Assembly (NCBI RefSeq): GCF_046480435.1
Contig: NZ_PKGC01000146.1
From: Limnospira platensis
GTDB lineage: Bacteria > Cyanobacteriota > Cyanobacteriia > Cyanobacteriales > Microcoleaceae
Direction: 5' to 3' (one strand)
DNA length: 11,537 nucleotides
Under the pieces are notes generated by a model. It was not told where the DNA came from, ran no database searches, and saw only the letters and a list, made by a program, of their open reading frames with translations. This document shows, in pieces, positions 1-8,747 of this stretch; position 1 is the first letter of the stretch, and the number at the start of each line of letters is the position of its first letter. The position numbers and the translations under genes are program-made.

Positions 1-284
1 AGCCATTCAGACACCGACTGAAATTGTCCGTCAAGGGATTTATGAACTAACCAAGCCTTGTCAACAGCCTTGCGGATACCCTCTGGGGTAAACTGACAAT
101 TACAGCCCCGTTGTTTACGTCCCCCCGTTTCCGGGTCAGTGGTGATGTCTAGTTGGATTGTCCCCCGGTTACGTTTAATCCTGACACCTTTGGGACATTG
201 TTTGCGGGATAGGTTGAAAAACTCAAGAATGTCTTGAAAGCCTTGATATGTAGCACTATGTGTACTGTTTGTACTTGCACTCAT
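1..284 (-). CDS. 5' part of a probable tyrosine recombinase/integrase gene (runs off the window)
   Basis: On the minus strand an ORF starts with ATG at 284-282 and stays open for 94 codons to the window edge, so only the N-terminus is seen. An AGGAG ribosome-binding site (complement of 295-299) lies about ten bases upstream, which supports this start. The protein begins MSASTNSTHSATYQGF and continues with a basic stretch (CPKGVRIKRNRGTIQL) and a Cys-containing segment (GRKQRGCNCQF) followed by TPEGIRKAVDKAWLV. A 'G-V-R-I/V ... R-G-x-I-Q-L' strand pattern followed by a helix is what I recall from the arm-binding N-terminal region of cyanobacterial phage-type integrases and XisC-like recombinases. 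The catalytic domain (R..HxxR..Y) would be off the window, so the family call is an inference. A different DNA-binding protein remains possible. The gene reads in the same direction as the giant gene at 630-7799 but is separated from it by two terminators. Confidence 0.5.
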   Translation of the reverse strand, partial: MSASTNSTHSATYQGFQDILEFFNLSRKQCPKGVRIKRNRGTIQLDITTDPETGGRKQRGCNCQFTPEGIRKAVDKAWLVHKSLDGQFQSVSEW

Positions 285-356
285 TTTGCACTAACTCCTA
301 ATAATGCGATCGCTTTTGAGTGCATTAGAATGGCGGTAGAATAGGGGTTATAGGCT

Positions 357-382
357 ATAAAACGGGTATCAGACCCGTTTTT
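357..382. terminator. Bidirectional-looking intrinsic terminator hairpin
   Basis: A perfect 7-bp stem AACGGGT (361-367) / ACCCGTT (373-379) with a 5-base loop is extended by A residues on the left and T residues on the right. Each strand therefore shows a GC stem followed by a short U-run. It lies about 75 bp upstream of the integrase-like start and could insulate that gene from transcription arriving from the right. Confidence 0.6.
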
Positions 383-391
383 GTCTGGGTA

Positions 392-510
392 TAGCAGTGA
401 GCGCTGGAGTCGTCACAGACCTTAATTGTAAAAACGCTCGATCCGACTCCCGACTCCCTAATACCGAGTCCCTAGTCCCGAATCTGTAACCACACGATCG
501 CTCATTGCTA
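392..510. mobile_element. Miniature inverted-repeat element (MITE), 119 bp, TA target duplication
   Basis: The left end TAGCAGTGAGCG (392-403) and the right end CGCTCATTGCTA (499-510) are inverted repeats matching at 11 of 12 bases. They are flanked by TA at 390-391 and 511-512, as expected for a TA target-site duplication of the IS630/Tc1-mariner type. There is no coding capacity. The interior holds short GACTCCC-type iterations (about 446-480). The first bases TAGCA(G/A)T match the ends of the second miniature element at 9212-9310, suggesting mobilisation by the same or a related transposase. No transposase gene is in the window. Confidence 0.6.
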
Positions 511-580
511 TATTTAACTGGATTTGATATGATTCGATCCAACCAAAATTTCCAAATCATCCGGCGATCGCCCTCAATCA

Positions 581-613
581 AAAAAGGAGAGGAAATTATT
601 TCCCCTCCTTTTA
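581..613 (-). terminator. Intrinsic terminator of the giant LamG-protein gene
   Basis: Just past the TAG stop (632-630) of the leftward gene there is a long inverted repeat, AAAAGGAG-A-GGAAAT against ATTTCC-C-CTCCTTTT, with one mismatch in about 15 pairs and a very small loop. On the minus strand the stem is followed by a run of T (complement of the A-run at 581-586). This is a good rho-independent terminator for the gene ending at 630. Confidence 0.75.
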
Positions 614-629
614 ATGATCTAATGATCGA

Positions 630-3600
630 CTATTTCTGCTCTTTCAACAAGCCGAGGATAGTATCCAGTTTTTCCTCAAGTTTTTGGTTTTTATCCTCCA
701 ATTTGGCAATCTTATCCAACAGTGCTTGATTTTCTGAAACTTCAGCCGCCACCCGCAATTTACGCACGTCCCGACCAAAGCCCATCAAAGCTGGACGTTC
801 CACATAGGTGACGCGGTGCAGCACCCGCCACGCCTTGTTAGGTTTGCCCGCCTGGGTCTGGCGCAGTGCCCGCGCTTCTTCGTCGTTGCTGCGTAGCCAT
901 TCGGGATCAACCACATAGTTGAAGAAGTCTTGGAAGTGATCGGTGCTGCCTTCCAGGTAGAAGCTCATAAACCGATAGCGGTCTACTTTTTCTCCAGGCA
1001 GGATAGGCTGATCGTTGTAGTCGGTGATGCCCTTGTACTCTAATCCACCGAGGTCTACCGTTAGCTCAAAACCTTTACTACGAGCTTCAGTTTTGGTCAT
1101 CGTTTGGGTCAAGTTTACCGTTGCTTGGGCGGTTAGCTCTGCGGTCGCCATGGCCCCAAATTTGGCTTCCGCCCCCAAGGCTGCATTCATCGTAAATGAA
1201 CCACCGATGGTATGTTCAACTGTGTTGGCAAAGCTTTGTTGTTCTGAGCGCAGTCCACCATCGGCATCCCAGACATAGGTGTTGACAATGTTGCGTTTAG
1301 CAGCACGAATCTGTAGATCTTCCATTCGTCTCTGCCAACCAGCAAAGCTTTCTGTGGCTTGCACTCGTTTCTCTTGGTCAGTGATTTTGCTCTGAATCTC
1401 CGCTTGTTTGGCTTGGGTAGCCTGACTCTGTTTATCCACATTGGCATTGGCATTGGCTTGGAGATTTTGCTGTTTCGCCGCATCGGCAGCCTTCTTCTCC
1501 TCCTCGGTCATTTCGGTGGCAGGTTTATCTTCCTCTCGATTAACACCAATCGTGCTAGGTGCTGGGCCGCTGTCAATGTTCCGATTTAGGGAGGTTTCAT
1601 CCAAGAGGCGCACATTGAAGTTAGAGAAGTACGATTCTCGCCGCTTGTCCTCTGCTTCGATCTGCTCCTTTAGGTCGTAGGCTTCTTTCAATCGGTAATA
1701 ACTAGCCGGATAGAGGGAGCCATACTGCGATCGCATTTCGGGAACATGTTTGAAGAAGCGATCGCTGGTGGCACTACTGCCGGTCATGCCATCTAGGCTG
1801 CCGTTCATGGTGTAGGCCGGGTTCATCAAGAAGGTGATAGTATTCACATCCGGCGGCAGACCTTCCACAGGGCGCACTTGGTAGCCCACCATCTTGCCGC
1901 TGCGGGCTAGGCGGGTCACAAACACATCGGAGATGGCCGAGACCACCAGGGCATAGCCGATATTCTTGGGGATAAAACGGGTGCCCAAGTGGGGAAAGTG
2001 GGGAGTTACCTCAGGGGTGCCCCGCAGTTCCAGTTTGTCGGTAAAGCTGAGGGAAGAACTGGAGGTGATGTTGCTCTCGTTTAAGAACTGGTAGCTGAAG
2101 TCAAAGTTGCCTTTGAATCCGGCTCGCATGGTGGCGATTCTTGCACTGACGAAAAGACCAGCAGATGCCTCTGTCTCTGCCCCGGCAAAAATCTCTGCCG
2201 CTGCACCTAATCCGCTATCTTGGGCGCGGTTCCAGCTAAAGTCTACGTCTTCCGACATGGTGAGTTCCACCGAGGTGGCACCGTTGTAGTCTTCTTCGAT
2301 GGTCAAATTCTCGCTGGGAACGGGAGGCGGGCCTTCAATGTACCCCAGCAGGGTCGGGGCAAACTGGGCGTTACCAATCCACTTCAGTTCTAGGGTTTCA
2401 ATTCGCTTATCGGGTAGCAGCGTGGCCCCATTGGTGGTGGGCGCACCCAGGAAGCGCCGCATGATCGCCACCTTGCGCTTGGTGGCGGGTTCCAAGGTAA
2501 CGGTGCTGTACTCCGCAGAGACTAAGGCATCGCCGCCAATGGGCAGGGTATTATCCTGCGTGGTTAAGGCTTCGTGGACAGTGCCATGACGGTTGCCCGC
2601 TAGATCTTGCACCTTGCGAGTGTTGCCTTCCAGCTTGACTTCATTCAGTGGGTAGTAAGCAACCAAATTAGGTTCCTTGCCGCCGAGTCGGGTATTCATG
2701 TCTGCCTGAATGTCTTTCTGGGTGCGGGCAACGTTCCAGATCCGAAGATCGGAAACTTGAGCATCTAAGTATTCATCAACAGACCAGTTACTGCGCCCAA
2801 TGTAATTATTTTTGCGATTGATGCTATTCGGCAAGTGACAAGTTCCTGAGCGGAGGAGCTGACCATCCTTATAGACTTTGGCATTGCCGGAAGCGTCAAT
2901 AGTTGCAGCAAGATGCGTCCATTCTCCAGGTATCAAGATATCTGCAACTTCGATTCTTTCCTGAACAGAAAAGCCTCGATTGACAGCAAACACTAGGGTA
3001 TTGGTTTTGGCTGAATTAGCTAGCAGAATATTATCTCCACCGGATCGATTACCAAAATCAATGATTCTTGACCAGCTCTTGAGACTCTTATGACACACCC
3101 ACACTTCTAAACTGAACCCTTCTGAGTAGTTAATATTCATCTCAGGCAAGGTGATGCGGTCGTTCACGCCATGGAATTGCATCACAGTATTTCCCAGATT
3201 ACCAATGGGTACCGTGGAAGCCCACCAACTAGCACTAGATATCGTGCCATTGTTACTGTTGCCAGAATGATCGCGGACTTCTACGCCCGTCGCTTCACTC
3301 ATGGGGTAGTAGGCTAGTAATCCTGGTTCATTACCACTGAGTAAAGTTTTGCTATTGATATTAATTTCCTCTTCACTGAGGGCATCACCCCAAATGCGAA
3401 CTTCGGAAAGCTTGCCAAAGGGTTGTCCCCCAGGTGCATTACCAATAGTGCGAATAACACCAACCACTTTGAGAATTGCCTCCTTGATGGCTTCCACCTT
3501 CTGCTGTGCAGCAGAATCATTAGGTGTTTTTGTCAAACTTTCCTCGGCATCGGCTAGAGCCTTCGCTTTAGTGTCACCAACCTTTTGACCATCAATGTAG

Positions 3601-6600
3601 AACAGGGTTGTATCCCCTTTGGCGACTGCGGTCAGGTGATGCCAACCTGGAGAGAGCTGATCTAAATTGAAGCCACAGTCAAAGAATCTCTGTTCTTGAA
3701 TGCCATCTCGTAAGTAGATACCTAACTGTTTGCCATCTTTTACTAAAACATGGTGCTCACTGTCTGAACGACTTAAGGTATTCCATTCCAATTTTTCAGG
3801 CAAGGGATAGACAAACCAAGCCTCCATGCTCCAGTCCATAGGTAGGGGCAATGCCGTATTTAAGGTCAAGACGCTCTTGCTAAGATTGAAGTTGAGGCAA
3901 GCTCGGTAGGCATCAGGAACCCATTGTTCAAAGGCGGCATTCCGACTATCAGCGGTGGCATCGTAGTTAGTCTGTCGCATCCGCCCTTGGGTATCGAAGT
4001 AACTCAGTTGGACGTTCCCTTCACAAGTTTCTAGGGCATGAAGCCGACTCGCTGGCTGCAAAAATCCGAGCAGTGCTCCTTGAGTCACTAAGTCATTGTC
4101 GTCTTTGGCAATTTCAGGCATAAACTGAGGCTTTATCTGAATATTCTTGATGGCATTCAGAAACTCTGCATTAAAGGTAATTATCCATGCTTGAACTTGA
4201 GTCAATTGTGTAATAACTTCCTTGAGTCGAAGTTCCCAACCCTCCTTCTTTGCCTCATCTGCATCTAGTAACTGCTTCAGATTTTTTAGCTCAATCTGTT
4301 TCTCTTGAAGTTGTCTGTTTTTGTCTTGCCAATTTAGACGGGCAGTCTCTATCTTGTTATTGGTTCTTTCTCCAGTAGACACCAATTTCCACTGTGACCA
4401 CCATTCACAATAGTTTGAGCGCAACTCTAAATTATTGATATTGCGTCCAGTGTTGGTAATCCTAACTCCTTCTCCTCTGGCCTTGAGGGACATATAGTAA
4501 TAGCCACTTGCACCTTGAATGAACTTCCATCTTGTTTCATCATTAGACATTGATCGGATTTCAATGTTCAAAACATTATTGTCTCTTCCACAAATAGAAA
4601 GTCTTTGATGCTCTCCCAGTGCTTTGAGAGATACAGAGTAAAAACCATCAGCTTCCTTGATGAACTTCCATAGTTGCCAGTCGCCAACTGTTTGAGAGGT
4701 TAGTTCTGCATTGTAGATGGAACTGCCTCTGAGTACTTTGTCGATGTTGTCTCGTAGTACAATTTGAACTCTTAATCCATCACTTATTCTCGAAACAAAG
4801 TAACAGTAGTAATTGAATGGACTATTCAACTCATCATTATAGATTCGTTCAAGTTGAATTACCTGATTACCCAAACTAGTTACCAGTTGATTCAATGCTT
4901 CATAATCTTTTCGAATTTTCTCTAAATTCTTAAATCCTTCAATTTTTGCTTCTAATTCTCGCTTCTCTTTGAGCAGAATTCCTTCCTGATTCTCTTTCAA
5001 CTGTAATAATGCATTCAACTTTGCTGACAACGTGGTCTGTTCATCTGCTAAAGTTGCGAGAGCTACATCATCGACATACTTTGCCGTTGTAATCGCATCA
5101 GATAACAGACGAATGTGGTGCTTGCGAATTTCCAAGGAGTTCCAGTTACCTTGTACCTTCGCAATCTCGAAGGAGCGCAGCAGACTGATCTCATCGGGAA
5201 TCGTTAGGGTGCAGGAAGCCCGATACCAGCCGTTCCCCAGATCTTCAAACTCATCTTGTACTGCCGAGACCGCAATGGTGTCGTTAGCGCTGCGGCTGGT
5301 TTTACCCCAGTGGGAGAAGGTAAAGAGTTTGGTGCCCTGGCCACGGCCATCGGCATTGTTGAGATCTGCTAGCGTCACTGGTTTTGAAGCATTGACCTTG
5401 AACTCAAAGCTTTCTTCATAGGTGGCGCGTTGGCTGACGGCAAACAGGTCACAATTGCTGTATTTAACTGCATTGGCTCCACTAGCCAGTTTGCGGCTGA
5501 GGGTAGCCGCACTGACGTAGGGATCGCCATAAACGGTACCCTCATTGCCGTGGATAGCGAAGTCACTCANNNNNNNNNNNNNNNNNNNNNNNNNNNNNNN
5601 NNNNNNNNNNNNNNNNNNNNNNNNNNNNNNNNNNNNNNNNNNNNNNNNNNNNNNNNNNTTGCCTTCGGCAATGCCACCCAAGCGCCAATACCCTTCCAAG
5701 CCCACCTCTTTGCCCCGCAGTTGCAGGTACATATTATTTTTGATGGTTTCAGCACTTTGGGGCAGCGACCAGATCCGTACCTCGGCCAGATGCCCAGAGA
5801 AAAAGTCTTGGCCTACTTTTCCGAACTGATAATTGCTGGATGGATCACTGTAAAGCTTTTCCGGTACATTCTCAACAACAGCAAATTCCACACCATTTTT
5901 ATAGAACTTGAATCTGTTGTCATCTTTTACCCAGGCTATATGAACCCAAGTCTCTGCCTGATCAAAGAAGTTGTTGAAGGTGTCGCTCAAGACAGACTCT
6001 TGGTTGGGAGCAGCAAACGCCATGTAGTGTAAGCCACCGTTGTCAGGTGTAATCCACAACGATGGTTGCCATAGATCATTGCCCATCACAGCTTGAGTTG
6101 CCCCAGTATTGATCTGCATCGGCTTTATCCAAGCAGAAATAGTGAAGTTTTTGTTTTTAGCAAAGGGGTTGGCAATTTCAATATAGTCGTTTACGCCATC
6201 CAGCACAATGCCACGCCGTTTGCGAGAGATGACCTTGATGTTGACAGCTTCCGCCTTGGCCCACCGCCGCTCAATGACAAAGTGATTATCATCAACGGGC
6301 TGCACCGGATAGGTATTGTCATAGTTTTCGGTGCCAATGATTTGCACCTCATCTCCATTTTCAAGACCGTGGTAGTCACAGGTAACGCGCAGCTTGCCGT
6401 CAGCGGTTTTCTCATAGGCGGCAATCATGCCATCGAAAATCAAGCCCGCTTCCTCTAGGTCTTCTTTTTCCCAATACCCTAGATTATCGGCGGCATTCGG
6501 TAGTTCAATCTCAAAGGTATGGTCGTCAATCTTCTGAGCACCATAGAGCCCACCCAGATCCTGGGTGCCCATAATCTTTACCAGATCACCATTGGTCAGT

Positions 6601-7799
6601 TCGCCAGCGTCTCCTTCGGTAGACACCTTCACCAGGTCTTCGGCATCATCAGCATCAGTACCCAGGGCCAATCCACGGATCACCCCCTGGGGTGGGGGCG
6701 TTGAATCTGCGAGGGCTTTGACTTCGTCTAGGGTATTGAGGGGCAACAAGATTTCCCGCTGACGACTGCGGGCAATAGTCCGTTCAGGAGTTTCATCAAT
6801 TTCAGATAGGGTGCCATCTCCAGCAATGGCAAAGCTCAGAGCCGCTGCCCCTTTATCAGTAGGAATCGCGACCATGAGTTTAGTGGCACTTCGCAGCAGT
6901 TGGGTATCCCCAGATTGGGTTTCCTGTTCCTGCTGGAGATCATACTTGGTCGCTGACAGGCCATTGGTGATAGAGACCCCATCAATATCCAGGGTTCGCT
7001 GAATCACCCCTGGAATTTTCTTCGGCACTAAGGTCTCTTCGACTTCTTCATAAATAGTGTAGTCTTTGAGGTCAAAGAGTCCTTCCTTGGAAGCGCGAAG
7101 GGTCGTTAATTCAACTTTTTCACTTTGGCTGTTGTAGGCAAAAATATGCCACCGATGAACATCATTTTCAATAGTAGGCACTACTACCACAGAAAACCAA
7201 CCTTTGTGCAGGTTGTTGACTAAGCAAAGTTCCGTTGTGGGTTCATAAAATAAATTGCCATTGGCATCTCGGAAGTCGAGGGTATCGACGTTGCTGAGGA
7301 CATTGCTGCCCATGGTCATAGTTTTGGTCGGAGTGTGCTTTTGCCGACTCCGCTTAAACCGGACTTCCAGTTTCCGATTTAGCTTGTTGGTCATGCCGTC
7401 CAGAACAAAGCGATCAACCAACAGGGTATTACTCGTGGATTGGCGGAACACATAGAGATGATCCAGGGCAGCAATCACCTGGACGGGAGCAACGGCGGTC
7501 ATGCCTTGGGTCGAGTAGCGAGACCTTAGCAAATATCGGCTCGGATCATTCTGGTAGGTGAGTTCAGCCTTCTCCTGCTCAATCACCGATTGATCATCCG
7601 CCTCATTCGGAAACTCTAGGGTTTGCCAAGTTTCCCAACCGGTTCTTTGGTCAGCAGGGGTATTTAGGTAACTGTCTTCAAAACCATCTTGCTTCACCGT
7701 ATAGAAAATCTTACCGCTGCTATCAGTGCCAAAGACAACAACCTTACCCTCATGGGTAATTGTACTAATATGTTGGAGTTTGTCTTGTTTTAGGTACAT
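630..7799 (-). CDS. Giant multidomain LamG / beta-trefoil lectin-like protein (2389 aa)
   Basis: One reading frame of 2390 codons, with 31 residues (714-744) hidden by an assembly gap. The ATG at 7799-7797 has an AGGAA ribosome-binding site (complement of 7803-7807). No signal peptide or membrane segment is visible at the N-terminus (MYLKQDKLQHISTI). Visible modules, in approximate residues: 1-360, beta-rich, possibly propeller-like; 388-510, two copies of a 'GD-V-I-GT...Y...DD-F-IE' motif; 528-713, LamG/concanavalin-like fold (LDGVNDYIEI, FTISAWI, AEVRIW); 914-989, coiled coil; 995-1139, ricin-type beta-trefoil with three W-x-x-W/W-K-F repeats; 1150-1204, coiled coil; 1300-1518, second LamG; 1539-1738, third LamG (FHGVNDRITL, SDLRIW); 1852-1927 and 2190-2252, Ala/Gly/Thr/Ser-rich beta segments; 2097-2170, charged helix; 2355-2389, C-terminal heptad helix. 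The sugar-binding folds point to glycan or surface binding. No catalytic motif is recognised. Adhesin, toxin or injection-system cargo are all possible. The gene stands alone between terminators and a non-coding region. Confidence 0.85.
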   Translation of the reverse strand: MYLKQDKLQHISTITHEGKVVVFGTDSSGKIFYTVKQDGFEDSYLNTPADQRTGWETWQTLEFPNEADDQSVIEQEKAELTYQNDPSRYLLRSRYSTQGMTAVAPVQVIAALDHLYVFRQSTSNTLLVDRFVLDGMTNKLNRKLEVRFKRSRQKHTPTKTMTMGSNVLSNVDTLDFRDANGNLFYEPTTELCLVNNLHKGWFSVVVVPTIENDVHRWHIFAYNSQSEKVELTTLRASKEGLFDLKDYTIYEEVEETLVPKKIPGVIQRTLDIDGVSITNGLSATKYDLQQEQETQSGDTQLLRSATKLMVAIPTDKGAAALSFAIAGDGTLSEIDETPERTIARSRQREILLPLNTLDEVKALADSTPPPQGVIRGLALGTDADDAEDLVKVSTEGDAGELTNGDLVKIMGTQDLGGLYGAQKIDDHTFEIELPNAADNLGYWEKEDLEEAGLIFDGMIAAYEKTADGKLRVTCDYHGLENGDEVQIIGTENYDNTYPVQPVDDNHFVIERRWAKAEAVNIKVISRKRRGIVLDGVNDYIEIANPFAKNKNFTISAWIKPMQINTGATQAVMGNDLWQPSLWITPDNGGLHYMAFAAPNQESVLSDTFNNFFDQAETWVHIAWVKDDNRFKFYKNGVEFAVVENVPEKLYSDPSSNYQFGKVGQDFFSGHLAEVRIWSLPQSAETIKNNMYLQLRGKEVGLEGYWRLGGIAEGXXXXXXXXXXXXXXXXXXXXXXXXXXXXXXXSDFAIHGNEGTVYGDPYVSAATLSRKLASGANAVKYSNCDLFAVSQRATYEESFEFKVNASKPVTLADLNNADGRGQGTKLFTFSHWGKTSRSANDTIAVSAVQDEFEDLGNGWYRASCTLTIPDEISLLRSFEIAKVQGNWNSLEIRKHHIRLLSDAITTAKYVDDVALATLADEQTTLSAKLNALLQLKENQEGILLKEKRELEAKIEGFKNLEKIRKDYEALNQLVTSLGNQVIQLERIYNDELNSPFNYYCYFVSRISDGLRVQIVLRDNIDKVLRGSSIYNAELTSQTVGDWQLWKFIKEADGFYSVSLKALGEHQRLSICGRDNNVLNIEIRSMSNDETRWKFIQGASGYYYMSLKARGEGVRITNTGRNINNLELRSNYCEWWSQWKLVSTGERTNNKIETARLNWQDKNRQLQEKQIELKNLKQLLDADEAKKEGWELRLKEVITQLTQVQAWIITFNAEFLNAIKNIQIKPQFMPEIAKDDNDLVTQGALLGFLQPASRLHALETCEGNVQLSYFDTQGRMRQTNYDATADSRNAAFEQWVPDAYRACLNFNLSKSVLTLNTALPLPMDWSMEAWFVYPLPEKLEWNTLSRSDSEHHVLVKDGKQLGIYLRDGIQEQRFFDCGFNLDQLSPGWHHLTAVAKGDTTLFYIDGQKVGDTKAKALADAEESLTKTPNDSAAQQKVEAIKEAILKVVGVIRTIGNAPGGQPFGKLSEVRIWGDALSEEEININSKTLLSGNEPGLLAYYPMSEATGVEVRDHSGNSNNGTISSASWWASTVPIGNLGNTVMQFHGVNDRITLPEMNINYSEGFSLEVWVCHKSLKSWSRIIDFGNRSGGDNILLANSAKTNTLVFAVNRGFSVQERIEVADILIPGEWTHLAATIDASGNAKVYKDGQLLRSGTCHLPNSINRKNNYIGRSNWSVDEYLDAQVSDLRIWNVARTQKDIQADMNTRLGGKEPNLVAYYPLNEVKLEGNTRKVQDLAGNRHGTVHEALTTQDNTLPIGGDALVSAEYSTVTLEPATKRKVAIMRRFLGAPTTNGATLLPDKRIETLELKWIGNAQFAPTLLGYIEGPPPVPSENLTIEEDYNGATSVELTMSEDVDFSWNRAQDSGLGAAAEIFAGAETEASAGLFVSARIATMRAGFKGNFDFSYQFLNESNITSSSSLSFTDKLELRGTPEVTPHFPHLGTRFIPKNIGYALVVSAISDVFVTRLARSGKMVGYQVRPVEGLPPDVNTITFLMNPAYTMNGSLDGMTGSSATSDRFFKHVPEMRSQYGSLYPASYYRLKEAYDLKEQIEAEDKRRESYFSNFNVRLLDETSLNRNIDSGPAPSTIGVNREEDKPATEMTEEEKKAADAAKQQNLQANANANVDKQSQATQAKQAEIQSKITDQEKRVQATESFAGWQRRMEDLQIRAAKRNIVNTYVWDADGGLRSEQQSFANTVEHTIGGSFTMNAALGAEAKFGAMATAELTAQATVNLTQTMTKTEARSKGFELTVDLGGLEYKGITDYNDQPILPGEKVDRYRFMSFYLEGSTDHFQDFFNYVVDPEWLRSNDEEARALRQTQAGKPNKAWRVLHRVTYVERPALMGFGRDVRKLRVAAEVSENQALLDKIAKLEDKNQKLEEKLDTILGLLKEQK
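5570..5658. other. Assembly gap of 89 N inside the giant gene
   Basis: The reading frame is open on both sides of the gap and the two halves stay in phase with 89 undetermined bases. The gap falls in the tail of the first LamG module, between YWRLGGIAEG and SDFAIHGNEGTVYG. Confidence 0.95.
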
Positions 7800-8238
7800 A
7801 AGTTCCTGTTTTGTTGAGAGATTCTACATTGTTAGCCAAGGACACGATCGCCGCTTCCCGGCCCGATCGCTCCCCTTGCAGTTGTCACGATGCTGATCAC
7901 ATTTTCCCTGATGCCAGTTTGGGGCTGGGACTAACGAAAAAAACCATCCCCCTTCAAAAAAAAGAGTGAATCCTAGTCGTTCTGTCGGTTACTGCACCCG
8001 CAAATGGGACGAGAAACTATCGGATAATTAATACCTTAGCCTTCAAGCGATGGCAGGAAGTCGATTCTTTTTATTTTTTTAATAAAGTCATGGAGCTGCC
8101 CGCAGAAAAGCGGCCACAGCTCCGTCAGGCCATCGAGAATTGAAATTACCTGGACATCAGGGGCAGCCGGTTTATGGATATATTTAAACTCTTAATAAAC
8201 TCGGACTCATTAGCCTAATTTTAACCGATAATTTACGG
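7800..8238. other. Region upstream of the giant gene; no convincing gene
   Basis: This stretch holds the 5' untranslated and promoter region of the leftward giant gene. A TAGAAT-like -10 box is present (complement of 7821-7826), but no convincing -35 is at the right distance. On the plus strand a tiny ORF at 8090-8143 reads MELPAEKRPQLRQAIEN and then stops. The same frame is open for a few codons upstream (WQEVDSFYFFNKV), which looks like a decayed coding fragment. I do not recognise its family. Nothing else is supported. Confidence 0.5.
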
Positions 8239-8505
8239 ATGTTTTGGGATGAGCCTGGTGGTGGACAACCGGTAAGGGTCGTCGTGGCGGTGGGCGATCG
8301 CTCCGCCTTCGAGAATCCCACCGACGGATGGGGCGCGGACTACCTGTGGATTGGCGACGTGACCGAACCCTTCACCCTCACGGGCTGCAGCAAACCGCCT
8401 CAAATCGGCTCTGGCTTACCCAATTCAAGTGGTGAATTGGGAAACGCAACCTGCCGGTCGAACCCACCCTGGCGATCAGTTTGGGGGTCGGAGCCCTGGC
8501 TATGA
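8239..8505 (+). CDS. Possible small hypothetical gene or gene remnant (88 aa)
   Basis: An ATG ORF of 88 codons with locally higher GC than its surroundings. The first 50 residues (containing VRVVVAVGDRSAFENP and WGADYLWIGD) look like real protein sequence. The last 35 (after about TGCSKPP) are rich in Ser, Pro and Trp and look like out-of-frame sequence. No ribosome-binding site is seen. A perfect 9-bp hairpin (8419-8441, arms CCCAATTCA/TGAATTGGG) sits within it. The ORF ends 11 bases before an assembly gap. It may be the remnant of a larger gene related to the fragment at 8090-8143. I do not recognise the family and assign no function. Confidence 0.25.
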   Translation: MFWDEPGGGQPVRVVVAVGDRSAFENPTDGWGADYLWIGDVTEPFTLTGCSKPPQIGSGLPNSSGELGNATCRSNPPWRSVWGSEPWL

Positions 8506-8515
8506 CTCGCCTGCG

Positions 8516-8709
8516 NNNNNNNNNNNNNNNNNNNNNNNNNNNNNNNNNNNNNNNNNNNNNNNNNNNNNNNNNNNNNNNNNNNNNNNNNNNNNNNNNNNNN
8601 NNNNNNNNNNNNNNNNNNNNNNNNNNNNNNNNNNNNNNNNNNNNNNNNNNNNNNNNNNNNNNNNNNNNNNNNNNNNNNNNNNNNNNNNNNNNNNNNNNNN
8701 NNNNNNNNN
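8516..8709. other. Assembly gap of 194 N beside a tandem repeat
   Basis: Undetermined bases. The first readable sequence to the right is a 24-bp tandem repeat, so the gap probably hides more repeat copies that defeated assembly. Confidence 0.9.
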
Positions 8710-8711
8710 CA

Positions 8712-8747
8712 CAGGAGAATCGCGAAGCGTTGACCCAGGAGAATCGC
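8712..8747. repeat. 24-bp tandem repeat at the gap edge
   Basis: The 12-mer CAGGAGAATCGC occurs at 8712-8723 and again at 8736-8747, a period of 24 bases with GAAGCGTTGACC between. A further copy (GAAGCGTTGACC plus CAGGAGAATCG) recurs at about 8862-8884 inside the leader of cassette 1, where the otherwise similar leaders of copies 2 and 3 lack it. The unit contains no spacers and is not CRISPR-like. Confidence 0.65.

Noticed and set aside
1024..7455. Many plus-strand and minor minus-strand ORFs of 60-200 codons
   Set aside because: They are shadows of the single 2389-residue minus-strand gene, with low-complexity or implausible composition.
8419..8441. Perfect 9-bp hairpin as a terminator
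   Set aside because: No T-run follows on either strand, and it could be a chance or repeat-derived palindrome.
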